Source: Lentisphaerota bacterium (GTDB taxonomy: Bacteria; Verrucomicrobiota; Lentisphaeria; Victivallales; Victivallaceae). Taken from it: DNA of 52,087 bases. The notes below the pieces were generated by a model. The model saw nothing but the letters and a program-made list of their open reading frames with translations, was not told the origin of the DNA and made no database searches. Both the position numbers and the translations under genes were made by a program. Position 1 is the first letter of the stretch, and every line of letters begins with the position of its first letter. The DNA is taken from positions 1-52,087 of the forward strand of contig SUWA01000007.1 of assembly GCA_015061695.1 (NCBI GenBank). The letters run 5' to 3'. Below, piece after piece: positions 34,989 to 43,409 of this stretch.

Positions 34989-37900
34989 ATGATTGTCAGG
35001 GATATACTTGAAGAACTCAACCAATATCAGGTAACTCTTCCCTCAACAACGACCGGACCGGTGATTTTGCTCGAAACCGAATGGAATCAGGATGGTATTG
35101 TAAAATTGGGGGACAATACCACCATACACTACAATGAATATTGCCCTTATTATGAGGGCAATATTCACTCGCTTACCGGATGCACCAATACTGCGGCCGG
35201 ACAGATCATTCATTACTTTATCAGCAAAAAAGATTTTGATCTGCAGTTAACTCTTGCCGGAACGGATGAATACATCAGCGAGGGCAGTGAAGTCATTTCG
35301 ATCAAAGCCGACGGTTCCACTCCGGGAACAATCTCGTTTGCCGCCATCAACAGCATGTTGAGCAATTACGACATAAACTCTGCCGCGCACTCGGCGGCAC
35401 TGGTTTATGCTTGCGGGGTGGTGCAGGGCGCTAAATACGGTTCAACCACATCCACTCCGTGGCTGCACGATGTTTTTTTGCGGGCGGGGTTTCATGGGGT
35501 TACTGTTTCCCGGTTGTATTGGGATGAATATTATTACTGGGGGGAGTTGAACAAGACTAATGGCAAGTATTCGATAACCGAAGGCGCGTGGGAAGTGATC
35601 ATCGAAAACCTGCAGGCCGGTATTCCGGTGGGAACCACTTTTCCCGGCCACGCGTTGGTGATTGATGGCTATGACAGTGTAAATGACAAGTTCCATATCA
35701 ATTCCGGTTGGGGAACCGGTGCTTCCAACCGCTGGTACACGCGCGAAGAAATGCTCCGCCAACAGTATAATGAATTTGTCGTTGATTTGATGCTTAAACC
35801 GGAAAATACTTTTACAGTCGATGATGCTGATCTTTACGGCACAGGCACGCTGCTGCGGGCCTTGGAAAAGGCTGAATCATGCGTGGGCGACAATACGATC
35901 AATTTTGAACATACCGCCGGATCAAAACCAATCGAACTTGCCAATTATCTGAAGTTGACCCAGAATTACCAATTCAATAAATTCAACATGGATCTGCTGT
36001 TTACCGCCTCGACCGCCGGTTGGGGGATGGCCTTGTTCGATAAATCTTCGGAACTTAAACTGGACTGGTCGCAAATCGGTGGTTCGCTTATCGTCAACAC
36101 TGCCTGTAACAGCAACTATGTGTTTTACACTACAATGTCACAAGTTACGGCCAGCGTGGTCGGGGCGATCTGGATGGCAGGCAAATACAGTTTGGCGGGC
36201 AATTATTCTGCCGGAAGCACCGAACTGCTGGAATCGCTGCGGAGGAGTCAGAACAGCGGTATTCTTGAAGATGCCGTGATCAATGCCGGCAAGTCCGGCG
36301 TGAGTTATGCTTTTTACAGCGGCGCATACAATGATCAACTGCTGCTGGATCAGAAAAGTGTTGTGGTCGGCGATATAAGAATGGGCGGTGGTGATGACCT
36401 TTTCAGCATCACCAACAGTTCAATCTATTATGGAGCCTTGAATATGGGCGATGGCAGCAACACGGTTACAGTTGACAGTACCAGCAGTATTACCGGCACA
36501 TTGAATGCCCAAACAGAATTGAACTTTATACTGCAGGGCAGTAATAAAAGCAGTGCCATATTCAGAGTTGTCAATAATGCTTATAATATAAAGGCTTATG
36601 CTGTAAATATTTGCGTTGATATGTCCAATGCGGTCAATGGTGTATATACACTGTTTGCCGGTGATGAATCGGTCAGTAATATGGAAAGTATCAAACAGCT
36701 TGCAATTACCGTTACCGGCAGCGGGGAAGACGACTTCGAGCTCACATTAAATGGCACATCATCCAACAAATACGTATCGCTTTATTACGAAGATTACGCG
36801 CTTAAACTCAAGATCAACGGATATTCGGCAACCGACCAAACTGCTCCGACTGTACCCAATACGCTCAATGCCCGGGTTTCCGGTAACAGCGTTGAGCTGG
36901 AGTGGCGGGAAGCCTCCGACAATAATCGGGTGGCAGGTTACCTTTACCGGCTGGGGCGTAATGCCGATTTAAGCGGTGAGGGCTTGACCGTAAGCGGAAA
37001 CCGGGTGGTATGCAGCGAGTTGTCCAACGGTACTTACTACTATCAGGTACGGGCATTTGACGCTTCCGGTAACTGTTCTGAATGGTCAGAAGCAAAAAGT
37101 TTTGTTATTGACTATGTTAAAGCGCCGGTTACGGTTTTATCCGGTGGATTGATGGTGGCATCCGGCACGATTGTAAGTCAGACTCATTTGCAGGAAAATA
37201 TGCTTATGAGGGTTTCCAGCGGCGGCTCGGCTGTACAAACGCACATCTCCGGCGGGGCGGCAGTAGAAATCAGTTCCGGTGCTCATGCTATTGCCCCTGC
37301 GATCAGTTCCGGCGGTAAGATGACCATTTTCTCCGGTGGAACCGCCGGACAAGGTAAGGTTGATGGCGGGATTTTGCAAGTCAGATCCGGCGGACGGGTG
37401 GTTTCAACGCAGATCAACAGCGGCAGTATGATTGTGGAGTCCGGGGGGAGTGCCGCTGATATTGGAGTGCGGCGCAACGCACAGTTGAATGTAAGTTACG
37501 GAGCCAAACTTACCGGCGTTACGGTGGCCGCTGGCGGTATTGTCAATGGCTTTGCGTTGAATAACGAACCCGTTTACAGCGCCTTGAACAATGTATTCAA
37601 TATCAGCTCCGGGGCCAGAGTTGTCAGCAGTGCTTATGTCAGCAGCGGCGCCAGCGCTTGGCAGATCATGGTCAACAGCGGAAAAAAACTTTATGTGCTT
37701 TCCGGCGGGACGGCTTCTATCAGCTTTAATCCATGGAGCGGTAGTGTGGTTGCGTCCTCCGGGGCAATTGTGAAATACCTTGACCGGACTGCCAATGTTT
37801 ACTGGGGAAACAACGACAGCGGGGTGGTCGGCTGCAATGATCTGTTCTGCAGCAGCACCATCGGCGGTAATTTGAGCGCAATCGTTTATTCCGGCGGGAG

Positions 37901-40900
37901 CATGGCCGATACTTTGGTGGCGTCAGCCGGAGGAGTAACGGTTTTATCCGGCGGCTTGATGAGTATGACCCAAGTCACATCCGGGGGGAGGGTTTATATC
38001 AGCGGCGGTCGGAGCGAAAAGTCTCGAATCGTTTCCGGCGGCGTGATGCAGCAATACAGCGGAGAAAATATTGATACAGTTATGGAATCCGGCGCTTCGG
38101 GGCAGATCAGCAGCAGTATGGTATACGGTTGGGTGCAACAGGGCGGACAGGCTTTTTTTACCGGCGGCGTTTTTTCCAAAGCTTCGATCAGCGGAGGCAG
38201 TGTTAATTTGCTCAACGGCGTGCTGGCAGATGATTTACATGTATCGGGCGGTTACGTTATGCAGGACTCTGCCGCGGAAATCAACCGGATTTATATCGGA
38301 CGCGGTGGTGAAGCGGCACTTAACGGTAAAGTAAGAACTGTACAGTTTGCCGATCACGGATCGGCCTGGATCGGCCGCAATGCTTCGATCGGCCGGATTG
38401 ATCTATTCTGCGGCAACTCGGGTGGTTTGTGCGGCTATGCTGATAACATTAAAATCGCTTCCCGCAGTTATTTGCTGGTCAGCAGTGGTGCTTCGTACGG
38501 TCAAATCGACGTTTCCAGCGGCGGAAAAGTCTACTTTACCAACGCCGTGATCGACGGTAATTTGAATCTTGAATACGGCAGTTTTCTGGCGCTGAACGGC
38601 AGATGTATTGCCGCACAGGATTTGACCATCGGAGTAAAAATGCAGCAGCAATCCGGTGCTGCGGAGGGGTGGCTGGATATGCAGAACCACACTCTGACAT
38701 TGGATTTGCAAAACCGTTTTACCAGCGATTGGTATTTGCTCGACCGGCTGGATCTGGTCAGCAATTACCATTTGGCCGTCAGTGTATCGGCCAATCAGGT
38801 CAGTGGAACTTACCGTCTGGCGCGGTTGGCTGAAGATTTTGACCGGACTGTAACGCTCCGATGTGGATGTTACAGCGGCACTTTAAGTGTTGGCGAAACT
38901 CTGACTTTGGGTAATGCCAGCTATACATTGAATTGTAATGACACATGGAATGATTTGTCTTTATCAGTCAGCAACTCTAATCAGGAGGTCGAGCCGGAAT
39001 ACAGCGAATATCTGCCCGGCAGCTGGTCAACTTGCTGGCAGCAGGCCGTTGATTATGCTGCCAGACACAATAAACTTATTTTTGCGCTTTCCGGCGATCC
39101 GGTCTATTGCAGTTTTGCCGGAAAACTTTACAGTGAGCTGCTGGAAAATGATGAATTTAAGAGCTTTGCTGAAAAAAATCTGGTGCTGCTGCAAGATGTT
39201 GTGCCGGATGACAAGCCTTGGGGGGGAGCTTCTCCAACAGGGTATCTATTTAATGCGGATGGCAAAAACTGTGTTGCGCTGACCGGATTCAATACCGGCG
39301 CTTCCGGCGTTTGGCTTGACTGGCTCCAATACCACTGCCAGCAGGGCAGCGGAATAACTTGTTTTGAGGACGGAACTGTTTCCAGCAGCTATGGCAGCAG
39401 TTGGTACGGTTTGAGTATAAGTTCCGGCGCTGAATTGGCTGTCGGCAGCAGCGGGGTGTGGAGAAACGGCTATATTAAATCGGATGGTCAGGTGTGCGTA
39501 TTTTCCGGCGGCATTGCCATCAATACCCGTATTCAGGCCGGTGAATTGCATGTGCATGGCGGCCGGGTGGATTCTTTGTACGGCAGCAGCGGTTGGGTTT
39601 ATGTGGAAAGTGGTGGCAATCTGACCGATTCGATCATTGATGGCGCGATAGCAGAGGTTTCTGATAGAGGCTTGATCAGTCAAAGTGTGGTATCCAAAGG
39701 CCGGGTCAATGTTGCAAGTCAGGGCGGAGCTGAACAGCTGACTTTGATTGCAAGCGGGGATCTGAACGTATCTGCCGGCGGCATTGCAGAAAAAATTTAT
39801 GTGTCTTCCGGCGGTTGGGCAACAGTTTCCAGCGGCGGGGTGATCCATGACGCTGAAGTGGATTATAAAGGTTTCGGCCGGGTTTTCAGCGGCGGACATT
39901 TGGAAAATGTTCTGGTAAAATCCAGCGGCTATGTATCAGCTTGTCAGGGGAGTGTACATAATGCAGCGGTTGCCGGCGGCGGCATATTGTATATAACCGA
40001 TCAGTCGGTTTTCAGCGGCAAACTGGAATTGTCTGCCGGAGCAGATGTATCGTTCCATAATGGCGGGATTTTCAACTTTGACCTTGCCGGATTGGAAAGC
40101 GGCAACGAAGTGCTGGTGAACCGGATCGACTTTATCCGTAATTTATCGGTTTGTAATATTGTTATCAAAAATGAACAGCAGCGCGGAGTGTACAATCTGG
40201 CCGGCGGGGCCGCCGGGTTTGATCAGAATTTTACGGTTTACTGCGGTGATTCTGTATTGGGTACAGCTTCGGTCGGCAAAACACTTACAGCAGACGGCAG
40301 ACGTTATATTCTGGAACGTAATGAAGATGTATTGACCTTGAACATCAAAGGTTTCAGCGACTTGCAGGTGATACAGTTTGCTTCAGGCTCATCCATATTG
40401 CCCGATGAAGAACTGCAAATCAAATTTACGATCAAAAACAACGGCGATGAAACTGCATCGGCTACATTGCTTTATATTTATGACAACAATGTCAAAATCG
40501 GCGAAACTGTTGTAGGTGCAATTGCTGCCGGTGCATCAGCGAGCGGCAGTTGCAGCATTGCCGGCGGATCGCTTGCGCAAGGCAGTCATCGCATCCGGCT
40601 GGTGGCCGACGGTGCCGGATCGGAAGCGGAAAGCAACGAAGATAACAACGGTTACACCCGCAGTATACTTGTTTCGGAATTGCCGGATCTGGTGATAACA
40701 AGTTTCAGTTCAATAGCGGTTACGGCCGATAAAGATGATCTGCTTTTGAATTTTACGGTCAAAAATCAGGGCATGGGGGCGGCCGGGACTTCGCAGCTTT
40801 ATATTTATATTGACGGCCGTTTGTATGGCAGTACAGCGGTCAACGCATTAGTTGCCGGCAAAAGTTTTTCCGGAAGTTATACTATTGCGGGCAATACACT

Positions 40901-42599
40901 TGCCTGCGGAGCGCATCGTATACGTCTGGTGGCCGATGGTGCCGGGACTGTTGCTGAAACCGATAATAACAACAATGGCTATACCCGCAGTGTTACGGTC
41001 AAACCGGCCAGCGAAGCCAATTTGCAAGTTACGCTGTTTTCAATGCCCGGCGAGGTCGATCAACATACCTCTGTGGATATAAAATTCACGGTCAGGAATA
41101 TCGGCAGCGGCATGGCGGAAGCATCCAGCCTTTACATTTATGCAGATGGCGTGAAAATTGGCGAATGTGCTGTAGATTCCATTGCCTCCGGCAGTTCATA
41201 CAGCGGTACTTGTTCGATTGCTGCCGGAACGCTTGCCCGGGGCAGTCACCGCATCCGTCTGGTGGCCGATGGCGGTAACGAAATAATGGAAACCAACGAA
41301 AATGATAACGGTTATACCCGCACGGTGGTGGTATCTGATTTGCCGGATTTGAGTGTTTACAAATTCAGCGCAGCTGGCAGTATCAGTTCAAGTCAGGATC
41401 TGGTTTTGAATTATTCGATCAAAAACAGCGGTCGCGGCATGGCTGAAGCCTCCGGACTGTATATTTACGCAGATGGCGTCAGGATCGGTTCATGCTCCGT
41501 CAATTCCATTGCCTCCGGCAGTACATGCAGCGGAAGTTATACGATCGCTGCCGGAACGCTTGCTGCTGGAGCGCACCGCATCCGTCTGGTGGCTGATGGC
41601 TCCGGCGTTCTGGCCGAAAGCAACGAAAATAACAATGGTTACACCCGCAGTGTAAATATTGTACCGGCAGTTGATGCGGATTTGCAAATTACCGTATTTT
41701 CCGCTCCCGCTGCGGTAGATCCGCAACAGGATATGGTTTTGAAATATACCCTCAAAAACAGCGGCAGTGCAGCGGCCGGACCTACGGCATTGTATATTTA
41801 CTGTGACGGAGTGAAAATCGATGAATGTGTTGTGGATGCGGTGGCTGCTCAAGGCAGTGTCAGCGGCAGTTATACCGTTGATTCCGGAACTGTTGGTGTC
41901 GGAGCGCACCGTATCCGGTTGGTGGCTGACGGCACCGGAGTTCTGGCCGAAAGCAACGAAAACAACAATGGTTATACCCGAACTGTAAGAGTTGAACCGC
42001 TGCCTGATTTGCTGATCTCATTTTTCAATGCTCCGGTCAGCGTGGTAAGCAATCGGGAGATTTTGCTTGATTATACGGTCAAAAACATCGGCAGCAGCGA
42101 GTCGGCAACTTGCAAACTTTATATTTATTGCGATGGAGTCAAGATCGGTCAGGTGGCCATTGATGAAGTTGCTGCCGGTGCATCGCAATCGGGCAGATAT
42201 ACTTTGCCGGCCGGTATTCTGTCGTTGGGAAGCCACCGGATACGTCTGCTGGCCGATGGCGCAGCGCAAGTCGAAGAGCGCAACAATGACAATAACGGCT
42301 ATACCCGCACGATCAATGTTGTTGATAAATATACGTCAGGCGCAGCTGACAAACCGGAAAACTGGTCGGTTTATCCGGATTCTCCGGGATGTTTGATTGA
42401 TGATATACCGCTTGGCACTGTTGATATTTCTGAAGAATATTTTGCATCGGCTTACCCGGATATTCAGCTCGTCGCAGGAAATTTTGCTTGGGGATCAGAG
42501 GATCAAATTCAAGATGATTTGCTGGCAGCCGGGCCGGATAAGCGGCTTGAAAATGAAATTTTCAGTTCTGATCTGAAATCCGACATGATGTTGGCATGA
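34989..42599 (+). CDS. Giant modular surface protein: C10 peptidase, strand-loop-strand solenoid, thioredoxin-like insert, six CARDB-like repeats
   Basis: A 2536-residue protein. Residues about 30-275 are a C10 (streptopain-like) cysteine peptidase with Cys65 in TGCTNTAAGQ, His221 in GHALVIDGY and the INSGWGTG turn. It continues with a beta-rich region containing MGGGDDLF and MGDGSN turns, an Fn3 domain (about 616-707), a strand-loop-strand array (about 716-1204), a thioredoxin-like domain (about 1333-1456), a second array (about 1471-1701), six CARDB-like repeats (about 1790-2448) and an acidic tail. Such arrays are heptosylation targets of the enzyme encoded just upstream. No signal peptide, no peptidase propeptide of usual length and no C-terminal beta-barrel are visible. 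ATG 34989 fits GGGGGA upstream; an in-frame GTG at 34983 is the alternative. Adhesin/protease role is inferred. Confidence 0.9.
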   Translation: MIVRDILEELNQYQVTLPSTTTGPVILLETEWNQDGIVKLGDNTTIHYNEYCPYYEGNIHSLTGCTNTAAGQIIHYFISKKDFDLQLTLAGTDEYISEGSEVISIKADGSTPGTISFAAINSMLSNYDINSAAHSAALVYACGVVQGAKYGSTTSTPWLHDVFLRAGFHGVTVSRLYWDEYYYWGELNKTNGKYSITEGAWEVIIENLQAGIPVGTTFPGHALVIDGYDSVNDKFHINSGWGTGASNRWYTREEMLRQQYNEFVVDLMLKPENTFTVDDADLYGTGTLLRALEKAESCVGDNTINFEHTAGSKPIELANYLKLTQNYQFNKFNMDLLFTASTAGWGMALFDKSSELKLDWSQIGGSLIVNTACNSNYVFYTTMSQVTASVVGAIWMAGKYSLAGNYSAGSTELLESLRRSQNSGILEDAVINAGKSGVSYAFYSGAYNDQLLLDQKSVVVGDIRMGGGDDLFSITNSSIYYGALNMGDGSNTVTVDSTSSITGTLNAQTELNFILQGSNKSSAIFRVVNNAYNIKAYAVNICVDMSNAVNGVYTLFAGDESVSNMESIKQLAITVTGSGEDDFELTLNGTSSNKYVSLYYEDYALKLKINGYSATDQTAPTVPNTLNARVSGNSVELEWREASDNNRVAGYLYRLGRNADLSGEGLTVSGNRVVCSELSNGTYYYQVRAFDASGNCSEWSEAKSFVIDYVKAPVTVLSGGLMVASGTIVSQTHLQENMLMRVSSGGSAVQTHISGGAAVEISSGAHAIAPAISSGGKMTIFSGGTAGQGKVDGGILQVRSGGRVVSTQINSGSMIVESGGSAADIGVRRNAQLNVSYGAKLTGVTVAAGGIVNGFALNNEPVYSALNNVFNISSGARVVSSAYVSSGASAWQIMVNSGKKLYVLSGGTASISFNPWSGSVVASSGAIVKYLDRTANVYWGNNDSGVVGCNDLFCSSTIGGNLSAIVYSGGSMADTLVASAGGVTVLSGGLMSMTQVTSGGRVYISGGRSEKSRIVSGGVMQQYSGENIDTVMESGASGQISSSMVYGWVQQGGQAFFTGGVFSKASISGGSVNLLNGVLADDLHVSGGYVMQDSAAEINRIYIGRGGEAALNGKVRTVQFADHGSAWIGRNASIGRIDLFCGNSGGLCGYADNIKIASRSYLLVSSGASYGQIDVSSGGKVYFTNAVIDGNLNLEYGSFLALNGRCIAAQDLTIGVKMQQQSGAAEGWLDMQNHTLTLDLQNRFTSDWYLLDRLDLVSNYHLAVSVSANQVSGTYRLARLAEDFDRTVTLRCGCYSGTLSVGETLTLGNASYTLNCNDTWNDLSLSVSNSNQEVEPEYSEYLPGSWSTCWQQAVDYAARHNKLIFALSGDPVYCSFAGKLYSELLENDEFKSFAEKNLVLLQDVVPDDKPWGGASPTGYLFNADGKNCVALTGFNTGASGVWLDWLQYHCQQGSGITCFEDGTVSSSYGSSWYGLSISSGAELAVGSSGVWRNGYIKSDGQVCVFSGGIAINTRIQAGELHVHGGRVDSLYGSSGWVYVESGGNLTDSIIDGAIAEVSDRGLISQSVVSKGRVNVASQGGAEQLTLIASGDLNVSAGGIAEKIYVSSGGWATVSSGGVIHDAEVDYKGFGRVFSGGHLENVLVKSSGYVSACQGSVHNAAVAGGGILYITDQSVFSGKLELSAGADVSFHNGGIFNFDLAGLESGNEVLVNRIDFIRNLSVCNIVIKNEQQRGVYNLAGGAAGFDQNFTVYCGDSVLGTASVGKTLTADGRRYILERNEDVLTLNIKGFSDLQVIQFASGSSILPDEELQIKFTIKNNGDETASATLLYIYDNNVKIGETVVGAIAAGASASGSCSIAGGSLAQGSHRIRLVADGAGSEAESNEDNNGYTRSILVSELPDLVITSFSSIAVTADKDDLLLNFTVKNQGMGAAGTSQLYIYIDGRLYGSTAVNALVAGKSFSGSYTIAGNTLACGAHRIRLVADGAGTVAETDNNNNGYTRSVTVKPASEANLQVTLFSMPGEVDQHTSVDIKFTVRNIGSGMAEASSLYIYADGVKIGECAVDSIASGSSYSGTCSIAAGTLARGSHRIRLVADGGNEIMETNENDNGYTRTVVVSDLPDLSVYKFSAAGSISSSQDLVLNYSIKNSGRGMAEASGLYIYADGVRIGSCSVNSIASGSTCSGSYTIAAGTLAAGAHRIRLVADGSGVLAESNENNNGYTRSVNIVPAVDADLQITVFSAPAAVDPQQDMVLKYTLKNSGSAAAGPTALYIYCDGVKIDECVVDAVAAQGSVSGSYTVDSGTVGVGAHRIRLVADGTGVLAESNENNNGYTRTVRVEPLPDLLISFFNAPVSVVSNREILLDYTVKNIGSSESATCKLYIYCDGVKIGQVAIDEVAAGASQSGRYTLPAGILSLGSHRIRLLADGAAQVEERNNDNNGYTRTINVVDKYTSGAADKPENWSVYPDSPGCLIDDIPLGTVDISEEYFASAYPDIQLVAGNFAWGSEDQIQDDLLAAGPDKRLENEIFSSDLKSDMMLA
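37135..38600 (+). repeat. First strand-loop-strand (AIDA-type) repeat array in the giant protein
   Basis: Protein-level repeats of about 19 residues with SSGG/SGG turns, for example VLSGGLMVASGTIVSQ, RVSSGGSAVQTHISGGA and MTIFSGGTAGQGKVDGG. The pattern matches the O-heptosylation target repeats of autotransporter passengers. Repeats are diverged at DNA level. Confidence 0.85.
38985..39355 (+). other. Thioredoxin-like domain inserted between the two solenoid arrays
   Basis: The segment has W..A...A...NKLIFALSGDPVYCSFAGKLYSELLENDEFKSFAEKNLVLLQ, then SPTGYLFNADGK, which follows the thioredoxin-7/DUF255 pattern (Trp helix, beta strand, Cys turn, helix with nd.F, V.L strand, P-x-x-x-F). Only one cysteine is at the active-site turn, so redox activity is doubtful. 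Confidence 0.55.
39400..40090 (+). repeat. Second strand-loop-strand repeat array
   Basis: Repeats such as SISSGAELAVGSSGVWRN, VCVFSGGIAINTRI, IYVSSGGWATVSSGG and GRVFSGGHLENVLV continue the AIDA-type pattern. The array is followed by the same type of beta capping segment (about 40180-40350) that follows the first array. Confidence 0.85.
40357..42330 (+). repeat. Six tandem CARDB-like Ig repeats
   Basis: Six units of about 109 residues begin near 40357, 40679, 41009, 41338, 41669 and 41998. Each has (F/Y)T(V/I)KN.G near its start, LYIY.DG in the middle and HRIRL(V/L)ADG followed by E.N..NNGYTR at its end. The units are close in sequence, indicating recent duplication. CARDB domains act as cell-surface adhesion modules. 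Confidence 0.9.
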
Positions 42600-42620
42600 G
42601 TTGCCGTTGAAAAATAAAAG

Positions 42621-42675
42621 CTGCCGGCATTGCCAACCGGAATTATACCGATCGGATGCCGGCAGTTCTTTTTTT
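42621..42675. terminator. Bidirectional terminator after the giant gene
   Basis: CTGCCGGCAT (42621-42630) is perfectly complementary to ATGCCGGCAG (42656-42665), followed on the plus strand by TTCTTTTTTT and on the minus strand by CTTTTATTTTT. It serves both the giant gene and the convergent lectin-like gene. Confidence 0.85.
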
Positions 42676-43409
42676 CAGCGGAATAATTGCAGTTCCGATT
42701 GCGTCAACACCGAGTCAAAAACCATTGCCCATTGTACTGTGTTGCCGGCAACGTATTTTTGATCACTGTCCTGCCGTACTGCCAGATTGCCGGTCAGCGA
42801 GCCGTCCACCGGGGAATTCCATGGGCTGTACACTTGAGTTGTTGAAGCCTGTAATTGGCCGTCTTTATAGAGTTTTATCAACATTTTGCCCGGGCGGCTC
42901 TCCATATCGACGGTCATAGCAAAAATATGGAACGAGTCAAAGTCAGCTGCGCTCAAATTGCCGGCCGTACCGGCAAAGGCCGCGTTACTGTTGACTATAT
43001 AGCCGCGCAGCTTGAAATCTCCCGGCCGTTCCCAAATCACAAACTGAAAAGTTTGCAGCGATGCGCCCCCGGAGTGTGAGCCTTGAGTGATCAACGCGTG
43101 GATATGCAAATCACTGTCGCTGTGGCTGGGACAGAACGCTTTGACGATAAACGTCTTGCCGGTTTGATTGTTGCGCAGGTCAAGATGGGTCTTGATCCCG
43201 GCAAGTTGGGTGGGGTCCAATGCGGAAAATCCCTGCGGTGCAACTTGTATGTTGTCCGGCGTCAGCCAACAGTTGGTATTCTGCCAGGAACGGTCAAAAG
43301 CACCGGCGGATGGCAGGGCATTGAACAGCGCTCCATTCTGGTATGGAAACAGCGCCAGCAGACAATCGCTCCGGTTGGCTGCCCGTATTGCGTGATCGAT
43401 CATTGCCAT
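42675..43409 (-). CDS. Lectin/laminin-G-like (concanavalin-fold) protein
   Basis: A protein of about 244 residues without a signal peptide. From residue 70 on it reads like a LamG/ConA-type jelly roll: FIVKAFCPSHSDSDLHIHALITQG, TFQFVIWERPGDFKLRGYIVNSN, FHIFAMTVDMESRPGKMLIKLYKDGQLQAS and AVRQDSDQKYVAGNTVQWAMVFDSVLTQSELQLF, the last being the usual closing strand. The ATG at 43409 shares its A with the stop of the upstream collagen-like gene (TAATG), so translation is coupled. It may be the binding partner or head of the collagen-like stalk. Ligand unknown. A stem-loop terminator follows directly. Confidence 0.75.
   Translation of the reverse strand: MAMIDHAIRAANRSDCLLALFPYQNGALFNALPSAGAFDRSWQNTNCWLTPDNIQVAPQGFSALDPTQLAGIKTHLDLRNNQTGKTFIVKAFCPSHSDSDLHIHALITQGSHSGGASLQTFQFVIWERPGDFKLRGYIVNSNAAFAGTAGNLSAADFDSFHIFAMTVDMESRPGKMLIKLYKDGQLQASTTQVYSPWNSPVDGSLTGNLAVRQDSDQKYVAGNTVQWAMVFDSVLTQSELQLFR

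Noticed and set aside
37135-40090. Classical AIDA-type autotransporter
   Set aside because: The solenoid repeats fit, but there is no long signal peptide and no C-terminal beta-barrel. The protein ends in CARDB repeats and a short acidic tail.
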